A DNA stretch of 28,426 nt, taken from positions 1 to 28,426 of the forward strand of contig CAZRGV010000082.1 in assembly GCA_964599655.1 (NCBI GenBank), written 5' to 3'. Source of the DNA: CAZRGV01 sp964599655. Its GTDB lineage: Bacteria; Planctomycetota; Planctomycetia; Isosphaerales; Isosphaeraceae. Below, in pieces: positions 1 to 7,892 of the stretch. A program made the position numbers and the translations under genes. The notes beneath the pieces were generated by a model. The model was not told the DNA's origin and searched no databases. It was given only the letters and a program-made list of their open reading frames with translations. Positions within the stretch are counted from its first letter, which is position 1. Every line of letters starts with the position of its first letter.

Positions 1-1
1 G

Positions 2-373
2 ACCTGCACGCTGGCGATCGAGCCCGACGGCCGGGTGAAGTCGTACGACGGCGGCTACGACGACTACCTGCGGCAACGGCCGTCGGAGGCGAAGGTCGAC
101 GCCCAGCCGCGTTCGTCGTCCAGTCGACCGAGCCCGCCCCGGGAAACCCCTCGGAAGCTGAGCTTTAAGGAGCGCCGGGAGCTCGATGCCCTGCCGGGCC
201 GGATCGAGACGTTGGAATCGACACGCCAGGCGCTGCACGAGGCCATGGCCGACCCGGCGTTCTACCGCCAGGACGGCAGCGCCATCGCGGAGTTCAAGGC
301 AAAGCTGGAACGGCTGGAGGAAGAGCTCGCCCTGGCGTACGAGCAATGGGAGGCGCTCGAAGCCATGGCCTGA
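2..373 (+). CDS. ABC-F family ATPase (Uup type), C-terminal end only
   Basis: This is the 3' end of a gene that begins before the window; the reading frame is open from base 2 to the TGA at 371-373. The first residues (TCTLAIEPDGRVKSYDGGY, then DDYLRQR) match the segment after the second ATPase domain of Uup-like ABC-F proteins, where a conserved 'GGYxDWLRQR'-type motif closes the nucleotide-binding domain. The remainder is a charged linker and then a helical, coiled-coil C-terminal domain (from about KLSFKERRELDALPGRIETL to the end) of the Uup CTD type. ABC-F proteins are cytosolic ATPases without membrane domains that act on ribosomes or nucleic-acid structures; Uup itself has been linked to DNA branch structures and ribosome function. 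The Walker motifs lie outside the window, so the ATPase part is inferred from the family. Confidence 0.85.
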   Translation, partial: TCTLAIEPDGRVKSYDGGYDDYLRQRPSEAKVDAQPRSSSSRPSPPRETPRKLSFKERRELDALPGRIETLESTRQALHEAMADPAFYRQDGSAIAEFKAKLERLEEELALAYEQWEALEAMA

Positions 374-685
374 GGATCCCTGGAAAACCCCTCGAAGGAA
401 CCCCTCTCGACGACTCGCGAGTGGCGGCGAATCGGCGTCGAGGATGTCATGCAGATCTCTGCGAGAATCTTCGAATCTTTATATATAAAAGAGGTTAATT
501 TCGCTTATTTATGCAACAGAATCGGTTCAAGGCGTCGGGCGCGATCGACGGTGCGTTTCTCGGGCCTCATCCGAACCGCTGTACGAAAGCAACCGAGCGG
601 CGCCGGCGGCCGGGAATTCCCCACGCCGCGACGCCGCTCCATCGGTTCGGAAGGCGATTCGCGAATCGAATGATCTTCGGTTGGC
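374..685. other. Intergenic region between convergent genes, with an AT-rich patch
   Basis: No credible gene is seen. The region lies between the ABC-F stop and the stop of the minus-strand DUF1501 gene. It contains an AT-rich patch at about 474-515, unlike the GC-rich surroundings. A 14-bp perfect palindrome, CGATTCGCGAATCG, sits at 655-668, about 18 bases past the DUF1501 stop; it could fold as a 5-bp stem with a CGCG loop but has no U tract, so I do not call it a terminator. Confidence 0.6.
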
Positions 686-2164
686 TCACGCGAAGAGCCG
701 GGAAACCGCTTCGGCCTTGACCAGTTCGCGAGGCTGGTTGAGGTGGTTGTAGACGATCGTGGCGGGATCGATGCCGAACGCGTGGTAGATGGTGGCGAGC
801 AGCTCGCCAGGGTGGACCGGGCTGTCAACGGGGGCGGAGCCGGTCTTGTCCGACTTGCCGTGGACGTGGCCGCGCTTGATGCCCGCGCCGGCAACCACCG
901 CCGTGTAGCAGTACGGCCAGTGATCACGGCCATCGGCGCTGTTGCCGTTGCCCGAGGTGCTCACGCCCTTTTGCGGGCTGCGGCCGAATTCACCGACGGC
1001 CACGACCAGGGTTTCGTCGAGCATGCCGCGGTTGTCGAGGTCGATCAGCAGTCCCGAGAGGCCGGCGTCGAGCATCGGGGCGGAGCGGTTCTTCATCCGG
1101 TTGCTCAGGTCGACGTGGTGGTCCCACGAGTGGTTGTCGGAGTTGGCGACTTTCGGCCAGATGACCTCGACGACGCGCGTGCCGGCCTCGATGAGCCGGC
1201 GAGCCAGCAGGCAGCTTTGCCCGAAGGTGTTGCGGCCGTACAGGTCGCGGATCTTGGCGGGTTCCTGGGCCAGGTCGAACGCCTCACGGGCGCGGCCGGA
1301 GATGATCAGGCGAAGGGCCTTGTCGTAATACTCGTTGAGGTTGTAGTCGGAGACCGCTTCCTCGAGCTCGGGCATGCCCGAGTCGATCGCCTGGCGGAGG
1401 CGTGCACGGCGTTCCAGCCGCATGGAGAACACTTCAGGCCGGAGCTGAAGGTCATCGACCTTGATCCGGTCCATCTTGTTCATGTCCATGTCGTCGCCGT
1501 CGGGGAAGAGGGTGTAGGGGTCGTACGCCTTGCCGAGGAAGCCGGCGGTTCCTCCCTTGCCGACGACGTTCGACTCTTGCAGCGGGCGGGGAAGCATGAC
1601 GAACGGGAGCATCGGCTCGGTGGTCGGCTTGATCCGGACGATCTGCGACCCGAAGTTGGGGAAATCCTTCGGACTGGGCGGCTCGAGCTGGCCGGACGGG
1701 CTGACCTTGTCGGTCGTGTAGCCGGTCATCATCTGGTAGATGGCGGCCGTGTGGTTGAACAGGCCATTGGGCGTGTAGCTCATCGACCGGATGAAGGTGA
1801 ACTTATCGTTCACCTGAGCGAGTTTCGGCAGGACCTCGGTCACCTGGACGCCGGGCACCTTCGTGGCGATCGGCTTGAAAACGCTCCGGACGTTGTCGGG
1901 CACGTTGTCCTTGGGATCCCACAGGTCGAGGTGGCTGGGCCCGCCCTGAAGGTAAACCATGATGATGCTCTTGGCCTTGCCCCAGCCCGTTCGCCCCGAG
2001 ACCCCGCCGGTTTGCTCGGCGGCGGAGGCGGCCTGGAGCTGCAGCAACGTGCCGAGGCTCATCCCCAGCAGTCCCGAGCCGCCCACGCGCAGCAGGTCAC
2101 GGCGCGTGATGCCGAGATTGCGGTCGCAGAGATCTTTCCCCGCTTGACCGGGAACGATGATCAT
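686..2164 (-). CDS. DUF1501 domain protein with Tat signal
   Basis: A 492-residue protein of the DUF1501 family, which is abundant in planctomycetes and related to the alkaline phosphatase/sulfatase fold; its biochemical role is not established. The N-terminus has a twin-arginine motif (R21-R22 in TRRDLLRVGG) followed by a hydrophobic stretch ending near AASA, so export in folded form is likely. Family hallmarks visible are 'MVYLQGGPSHLDLWDPK' near residue 70 and 'GRDHWP' with 'VHPGELLATIYHAFGID' near the C-terminus. The ATG at 2164 has an AAGGAG ribosome site nine bases upstream. It starts 71 bases after the stop of the giant DUF1549/DUF1553 gene on the same strand. This pairing recurs in planctomycetes, so the two are probably co-transcribed and act together at the cell envelope (inference). 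Confidence 0.93.
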   Translation of the reverse strand: MIIVPGQAGKDLCDRNLGITRRDLLRVGGSGLLGMSLGTLLQLQAASAAEQTGGVSGRTGWGKAKSIIMVYLQGGPSHLDLWDPKDNVPDNVRSVFKPIATKVPGVQVTEVLPKLAQVNDKFTFIRSMSYTPNGLFNHTAAIYQMMTGYTTDKVSPSGQLEPPSPKDFPNFGSQIVRIKPTTEPMLPFVMLPRPLQESNVVGKGGTAGFLGKAYDPYTLFPDGDDMDMNKMDRIKVDDLQLRPEVFSMRLERRARLRQAIDSGMPELEEAVSDYNLNEYYDKALRLIISGRAREAFDLAQEPAKIRDLYGRNTFGQSCLLARRLIEAGTRVVEVIWPKVANSDNHSWDHHVDLSNRMKNRSAPMLDAGLSGLLIDLDNRGMLDETLVVAVGEFGRSPQKGVSTSGNGNSADGRDHWPYCYTAVVAGAGIKRGHVHGKSDKTGSAPVDSPVHPGELLATIYHAFGIDPATIVYNHLNQPRELVKAEAVSRLFA

Positions 2165-2235
2165 CGCTTGGCTCCTTCACGACGAGTTGGAGGTGGAAAG
2201 CACCGCGTCTTCCCGGGCCTTGTCAATCCAGGTGA

Positions 2236-5200
2236 TCAATGGTTGAACAGAAACGCCGGACTGTTGATGAGGGCCCAGGCGATATCCTGGGCGGCGGTCA
2301 GCCGGCGGGAGGCGGCCTGCTGAACGCTCATCTCGACATCTTTGCGCAACTGGGCGAGCCGAGGATCAACCGGCACCGGCTGCTTGGCCACCTCCAGTTG
2401 ATCGCGGAGCTCCTTCAGCCGGGGATCGACCGGCAAGGGGGCCTTGCTGGCGTTGACGGCGTTGACCCGATTGCGCCACTCGGGGTCGACCGCCTTGTGG
2501 TAGGCCAGAATCGCGTCACGCTGGGCCTGCGTTCGAAGCTCGGGAGTCACGGCCAGGATCTCACGCAAGGGCTCGGCCAGGCTCAACCCGATCGGCTTGG
2601 GGACCCGCGTCAGCGAGATCCGGAAGTGTCCGAGCGTGTAGACGTTTTCAAACTTGTGATGCAGCCGGAACGTCAACACCGTGCCACCCGAGGCGCCGAC
2701 GGGCTCGGCGGTCTCGAAGGTCGCCCAGTGCAGGGTTCCGGTCGACGGCGAAACGGCCCAGCCGCTCCGGTCGACCGAGTTGCCGTCGACGGCCTTCTCG
2801 ACCGGGAAATTCTCCTGGCTGAAGTCGGCCAGCGGTTTGACCAGCTTGACCGGCTTGGCCTGTTTCGGATCGGCCTTGGGCGCGGCGCTGACCTCGAACT
2901 CGCCCAGGACGAAGTTCCCGTCGGGCGCCCGACCCGGGCCCTTATTGGGCAGCTTGTCGTCGGTCAGCACCTCCAGGCGGATGCCGGAGATGTCGGTCAG
3001 GTCGGTCTCGGTGACGATGGTGAGAACGCCGTTCTTGTTCTCACCAGTCACGAGGATCGAGCCATCGGGCTGCGGCTCCAGCTTGGAGCCGTTGGTCGCA
3101 TTCAGCGATTTCGGAACGATGGGCGCCCATTTGATCGCGGTCGACTGGGCCTTTTCCCAGTCCGCGATCTTGGTCAGGAGGGCCGCTTCGTACTCCTTCT
3201 GCTCCTTCTCGAGCTGGGCCGTCTTCTCGGCCTTCTGGCGTTCGGCCTCGGCGATCTTGGGAGCAAGTTCCTTCTCGTAGGCCTCGAGCGCGGCCTGGGC
3301 CTCGGCGATGGCCGCCTCGCGTTCGCGTTCCAGTTGCGGACGCTTCAGCGCGAATTCCATCTCGAGCTTGCCGAGGTTCTCGGCGAGGGTCTTGTGATCG
3401 TTCGCGACTCCCGAGAATGACTCAAGGCAGGCGTTGATTTCCTCGGGGGTCGCCGGCCGGTTCAAGATGCGGAGGAACAATTCGTTGATCAGCGCGCCGT
3501 CATCCGGCACGCGACCGACCAGCTTGGTCAGCTCGTTGCTGGAGTCGGCGATGGCGTCGGCCACGGTCGGACCGCTAACCAGCGCCATGACGGGGCCGAG
3601 TTGGAGGCCGCTGGTCCGTTCGCACTCGCAGGCGCTTTCTCGCGCGGGGCGCCCAAAGGTGGTGAAGAAGCCGCTGGGCAGCTCGACGCCCGAATCGGGC
3701 AGTTCGGCGGCTCGCGTTCCTGGAGGAACCCCTGGGATCTTCGACACCGATCCGGTGACGCGGTAAACGGCGTCGTACAGCACCTCGGCCGGCAAGCGAC
3801 GTGCGATCGCGTGCGAGTAGTTGATCTTGTCGTCGGCGTTCCACTTGTTGGTCGCGACCGAGAGTTGATAGGTCCTCGACTTGCCGATCAGCCGCATCAC
3901 GTGCCTCACGTCGAAGCCGCTGTCGATGAACTCCTTGGTCAGGTAGTCAAGCAATTCGGGGTTGGTCGGCGGGTTGCCCGCTCGGATGTCGTCGAGCGGT
4001 TCGATGATGCCCACGCCGAGCATGTAGCCCCAGATGCGGTTGACGTAGCTTCGGGCGAAGTAGGGGTTTTCCTTCGAGGTCAGCCAGGCCGCCAGGACGT
4101 CCCGTCGGTCGGCGTTCTCGGGAGCTTCATAGTGCGTGGGATAGGGGAACTTCGGGGCAGCGACCAGCTTGGTCCGGTCGTGAATCACCTCCCCTTCCTT
4201 CTTGTCGAAGACCTCCTCGTACAGCGGCTTGGCCCCCTCGACCGCCGTACCGCCGATGTTGCGGCCCTTGCTCTCGGGGTCAGGCTTCAGGCCGACTTGC
4301 GCGAAGTAGGCGGCGGTCTGGTAATACTGGTCTTGGGTCCATCGTTCGAAGGGGTGGTCGTGGCACTTGTTGCAGTTGAACCGGATGGCCAGGAACAGCT
4401 GCGTGGTGTTCTCCATCGTGGCCGTCGGTTCTCGAAGGATCTTGTAGTACGAGGCCGGCGGGTTTTCCCGGTTCGAGCCGCTGGCCGTCAAGATGGTCTT
4501 CACGAACTGGTCGTACGGGGTGTTGTTCGCGATCTGGTCGCGAATCCATTTGCGGAACGCCACCGAGCCCTCGACGCCGAGGAACTTGCGGTTGACCTGG
4601 AGCAGATCGCCCCACTTGTTCGTCCAGTACTCGACGAACTCCGGGTTGCCGATCAGGGCATCGACCAGAACCTCCCGCTTGACCCGAGACTCTCTCGTGT
4701 CGGCCAGGAAGGCGCGAACGGCGTCGGCCGAGGGGGGCAGGCCGGTCAGGTCGAGGTAGATTCGGCGGATGAACTCGGCGTCGGTGCAGACGTCCGACGG
4801 CTTGATTTTCAGGCGCTTCCATTTGGCGGCGACCAGGTCATCGATCCGGCCGTACGACGGCGGATCTTCCCAGACGAAGCCCGTGCGATCGCCCATGACC
4901 GTCAGCGTGGTGGCCGCGTAGGAACCTTCGAAGCGGGCGAGGATCGGCGCTTCGCCGCGGCGAATCGCGGTCATCAGGCCATGGCGGCCGGCCGTCGCGA
5001 CCTCGCTGTTGGCGCTCTCGATGAATGCCTCGCGGGTGACGTCTCGGACCTCGCCGTTGGCGTAGGTGGCCAACACCCGGATCTGCTGTCGGGAATTGAT
5101 GCGCTGAACGACCGGGTTGAACGGGAAGACCTCGATCTTGCTCACCTTCGGTGACGTCGTATCGAGCTTGGCCCCTTCGGCGATCCAGTTGCGGAGGATC

Positions 5201-7341
5201 TGGTAATACGCCTCGCCGGGGATGATGAGTTGACCTCCCACGTGAGGCGCCGCGCCGGTCGGTTTGATCAGCATCAGGCTGTCGTCGGGCGAGGCCAGGT
5301 TCACGCGCCTCGAGGCGTGGTCGTCGGTCAGCGCCCGCACGTCAAAGATTGGGTCGTAGCCTCGAAGCGAGAGCTTGAAGCCGTTTTTGCCCTGGGCCGA
5401 GCCGTGGCAGGTTCCCTGGTTGCAACCAAGCCTCGAAAGGACCGGGGCCACGTCGTGAACGAAGTCGACGTGAACCGGCTTGTTCATTCCCGAAACCGTG
5501 ACGGGCACCTCGGCCTTCTGACCGGCGAGCCGTAGTTCGAGAATGCCCTGTCCATCGGCTGCGGGCGTGATGACGCCCGAGCGCGACAGGTGCGCCACGT
5601 TCGCCGAGAATTGCGGCTCGACCATTCGGGTGATGTCGATCCGGTCGCCCGATTCGAGCTGGCCGGTGACGAGCAACTGGTTATAGGCGAACTTACCGAT
5701 CAGTTCGACGTTGGACGGCTGAACCTCGATCGCGACGAGCCTGGCCCCTTCGGGAAGTGTCTCGGTTTCGACCGGCTCTTCCAGCTTGGGCGTGACCGCC
5801 GCGACCGCCTCGGCCGCGGTCGAGGGGCCCTCCGCGCTCAAGGGGGCGGGGGAGAACTCCTTGACGATCGCCCCGGATTCGGGGTTGATCAGCCGCACCA
5901 CGCCGTCGGCGCCGGCCGAGGCAAGAATCTGGCCGTCGGGCCGAAAGGCCACGGTATAGACCGCGCTCTGGGGCAGCTCCACCTTCGAGATCCGCTTGAC
6001 CCCGTCCTTGTAGTAGGCTTCGAGCGCGGCGACCTCTTCCTGGCTTCGCGTGGTCGACACCTTCGACATGATCGCCTTGATCTTGTCGGGCAGGCTGGTG
6101 TCGAACTCGTAGGAGTAGACGTGGATTTCTCCGGTGCCATCCAGGCTGCTGCCGGCGGCAATCCGTCGACCATCGGCGCTGACGTCCACGCAGGAGACCC
6201 GCCCTCGCATCGGCTCGAACTCGCGAATCAGATTCGAGTCGTCACCGATGACGCGAGCGGTCTGACGGAAGACGCGGTAGAGCTTGGGCACGCCGTCCGA
6301 CCCACCCACCACGATCTCGTCCCGCTTCGGATGCCGGGCCACCGCGCCGATTCCGCCCTTGAGCGCGCCGGGCGTGATCGACGTGATGTTATCGACGAAC
6401 CGCTGTGTCGCGACTTCGGTCAGCTTGGCCGCCATGTCGCGGCCCACCGAGATCAGGTGAGAACCATCCGTCGAGAAGACCGTGTCCAGGGCCCAGTCGT
6501 TGTGCGAGCCCATGAACAGCACCTGCTCGCCGGTCTTGGCATCAATGGCCCGCACGCTGTTGTCGGCGCAACCGAAGGCGATCTTGGTGCCGTCGGGCGA
6601 CCAGCTTGCGCCGTAAACCGTGTCGTAGGTGATCGGAACCGAGAGGAGGAGCTTGCGCTTCGCGACATCCCAGACCTGAACCTCGCCCATCCGGGCGGGC
6701 AGACCGCCGATGACGGCCAGGCGGCCGCCGTCGGGCGAGAAGGCCAGCGACTCGATCCGCTCCGACAGGCCCACCAACCGGGCGATCAGCTCCGAACCGT
6801 CAGCCTTCCAGAGCAGCACCTCGTGGAATCCGGCAACCGCGAGCCATTGACCATCGGGCGAAAAGGCGATCGCCGGAATCACGGGCGGCCTGGTGTAGAC
6901 CGGCGGATGGTCCATGTCGTACTGAGTCCGGGCGTTCTGGGGCGTATCGTCGATGGCCCCTTCCGCGATCCAGCGGGTGATCAGGTCGATGTCGGTCTGG
7001 GAAAGCGGAGGCTTGCCCTTGGGCATCTCCGCCTCGTTCTCATGCGGCGTGATCTGGTCGACCAGATAGCTCTCGGCCGGTTTTTTCGGGACGACCGCCG
7101 CAACCTTCGACTCACCGCCCGCCAAAAGCTGGTCGAAGGCCGTCATGACGTAACCACCGCTTGGCTTCGCCGGTTGGTGGCAGCCCTGACATTGCCCCTG
7201 GAAGATCGGGCGAATTTGCTTGTAGTACGAAACCGGTTCAGCCGGTTTCGCCGTCTCGTCCACGGCCAGGGCCGCGATCGGCAAGAGGGCTGTGAGGGCG
7301 AATGCACCGACGTAAAGAGTCCATCGTTTCATCGCGGGCAT
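2236..7341 (-). CDS. Giant PSCyt1-WD40-DUF1549-DUF1553 cytochrome-like protein
   Basis: About 1,701 residues. I chose the ATG at 7341 because GGGGAG lies nine bases upstream and the protein then begins with a signal peptide (MPAMKRWTLYVGAFALTALLPIAALA); in-frame ATGs at 7410 and 7332 are alternatives. Approximate domain order: PSCyt1 heme domain (C51-Q-G-C54-H55, residues 35-130); WD40-like propeller with repeated 'FSPDG' blades (150-497); Ig-like segment (532-617); a second heme-like motif with wider spacing, C640-N-Q-G-T-C645-H646; a second Ig-like segment (734-817); DUF1549/PSCyt2 (830-1027) with C990-N-K-C993-H994; DUF1553/PSD1 (about 1077-1300); a charged coiled coil (about 1330-1397); and a beta-rich domain (1400-1567). 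The family is taken to be an envelope redox or carbohydrate-processing protein, but its reaction is unknown. It is followed closely by the DUF1501 gene. Confidence 0.93.
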   Translation of the reverse strand: MPAMKRWTLYVGAFALTALLPIAALAVDETAKPAEPVSYYKQIRPIFQGQCQGCHQPAKPSGGYVMTAFDQLLAGGESKVAAVVPKKPAESYLVDQITPHENEAEMPKGKPPLSQTDIDLITRWIAEGAIDDTPQNARTQYDMDHPPVYTRPPVIPAIAFSPDGQWLAVAGFHEVLLWKADGSELIARLVGLSERIESLAFSPDGGRLAVIGGLPARMGEVQVWDVAKRKLLLSVPITYDTVYGASWSPDGTKIAFGCADNSVRAIDAKTGEQVLFMGSHNDWALDTVFSTDGSHLISVGRDMAAKLTEVATQRFVDNITSITPGALKGGIGAVARHPKRDEIVVGGSDGVPKLYRVFRQTARVIGDDSNLIREFEPMRGRVSCVDVSADGRRIAAGSSLDGTGEIHVYSYEFDTSLPDKIKAIMSKVSTTRSQEEVAALEAYYKDGVKRISKVELPQSAVYTVAFRPDGQILASAGADGVVRLINPESGAIVKEFSPAPLSAEGPSTAAEAVAAVTPKLEEPVETETLPEGARLVAIEVQPSNVELIGKFAYNQLLVTGQLESGDRIDITRMVEPQFSANVAHLSRSGVITPAADGQGILELRLAGQKAEVPVTVSGMNKPVHVDFVHDVAPVLSRLGCNQGTCHGSAQGKNGFKLSLRGYDPIFDVRALTDDHASRRVNLASPDDSLMLIKPTGAAPHVGGQLIIPGEAYYQILRNWIAEGAKLDTTSPKVSKIEVFPFNPVVQRINSRQQIRVLATYANGEVRDVTREAFIESANSEVATAGRHGLMTAIRRGEAPILARFEGSYAATTLTVMGDRTGFVWEDPPSYGRIDDLVAAKWKRLKIKPSDVCTDAEFIRRIYLDLTGLPPSADAVRAFLADTRESRVKREVLVDALIGNPEFVEYWTNKWGDLLQVNRKFLGVEGSVAFRKWIRDQIANNTPYDQFVKTILTASGSNRENPPASYYKILREPTATMENTTQLFLAIRFNCNKCHDHPFERWTQDQYYQTAAYFAQVGLKPDPESKGRNIGGTAVEGAKPLYEEVFDKKEGEVIHDRTKLVAAPKFPYPTHYEAPENADRRDVLAAWLTSKENPYFARSYVNRIWGYMLGVGIIEPLDDIRAGNPPTNPELLDYLTKEFIDSGFDVRHVMRLIGKSRTYQLSVATNKWNADDKINYSHAIARRLPAEVLYDAVYRVTGSVSKIPGVPPGTRAAELPDSGVELPSGFFTTFGRPARESACECERTSGLQLGPVMALVSGPTVADAIADSSNELTKLVGRVPDDGALINELFLRILNRPATPEEINACLESFSGVANDHKTLAENLGKLEMEFALKRPQLEREREAAIAEAQAALEAYEKELAPKIAEAERQKAEKTAQLEKEQKEYEAALLTKIADWEKAQSTAIKWAPIVPKSLNATNGSKLEPQPDGSILVTGENKNGVLTIVTETDLTDISGIRLEVLTDDKLPNKGPGRAPDGNFVLGEFEVSAAPKADPKQAKPVKLVKPLADFSQENFPVEKAVDGNSVDRSGWAVSPSTGTLHWATFETAEPVGASGGTVLTFRLHHKFENVYTLGHFRISLTRVPKPIGLSLAEPLREILAVTPELRTQAQRDAILAYHKAVDPEWRNRVNAVNASKAPLPVDPRLKELRDQLEVAKQPVPVDPRLAQLRKDVEMSVQQAASRRLTAAQDIAWALINSPAFLFNH

Positions 7342-7892
7342 CTCAATCGGCTCCCCGACGTCACTCGGCCTTGCAAGCGATGGCCTGACCATCCGAAAAA
7401 CCCATGACATAACCCACCATCGATACGACGAGCGATCCCACGACGTTCTTCATCATCGTCCGATCACGGGAGCGCGCTCGAAGGCGTCGATCAGGTTGGT
7501 TGGCATGCGGGAGGTTTGCGCTGTGTTGAATAATACGATACCCCATCTCCCCACGCGCCTCCTAGTAGGTAATCCCCATTTTCACCACACGCATGAATGC
7601 ACGGCAACCCAGCAGGGGCGACCGACGCGACGGAGTCGGAGCCATGCGGCCGGAGCCGGACCCGTTGCGATTGGCTCGGCAACGACCGATAAAGGAACAC
7701 ATCGTCCGGAGTCGGCGCTTCCGAACGATCCGCCACGCGGAGTGCCTGCCCCGGCCTGAAACCGCTGAGGGGTGGCAAACCCCCAACGCCGACGACATCA
7801 TGAATACTTCGGCCGACCTTGAGTCAGAGATCCACGCCGACACGCTCCGCGATGGAATCGAACGCCCGTACGAGGACCAGAGGAACGACTTC
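7342..7892. other. Divergent intergenic region between two giant genes
   Basis: About 550 bases separate the starts of two very large exported redox proteins transcribed away from each other. The plus-strand reading frame stays open back to 7593, but the residues before 7893 are arginine-rich and featureless. The ATG at 7893 has a good ribosome site and signal peptide, so I treat the upstream part as leader. A candidate plus-strand promoter is at 7665-7693, giving a leader of roughly 190 bases. A small hairpin, GGGGT-GGCAA-ACCCC, sits at 7769-7783. No recognised riboswitch or RNA gene was seen here. Confidence 0.55.
7665..7693 (+). promoter_or_regulatory. Candidate sigma-70-type promoter for the giant dehydrogenase gene
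   Basis: TTGCGA at 7665-7670, a 17-base spacer, and GATAAA at 7688-7693. Each box matches the consensus at four of six positions. The predicted transcript would start near 7700, leaving a leader of about 190 bases before the ATG at 7893. It is only a motif match, though well placed. Confidence 0.35.

Noticed and set aside
743..2323. Long plus-strand open frames opposite the DUF1501 and DUF1549/DUF1553 genes (also 3601-5154 and 5590-7407)
   Set aside because: They are antisense shadows produced by high GC at third codon positions; the sequences are low-complexity Arg/Gly/Val/Asp-rich and the minus-strand frames have clear domains.
7361..7456. 31-residue hydrophobic reading frame (MMKNVVGSLVVSM...) on the minus strand just before the giant DUF1549 gene
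   Set aside because: It has no ribosome site and no recognisable family. A leader peptide is conceivable but unsupported.
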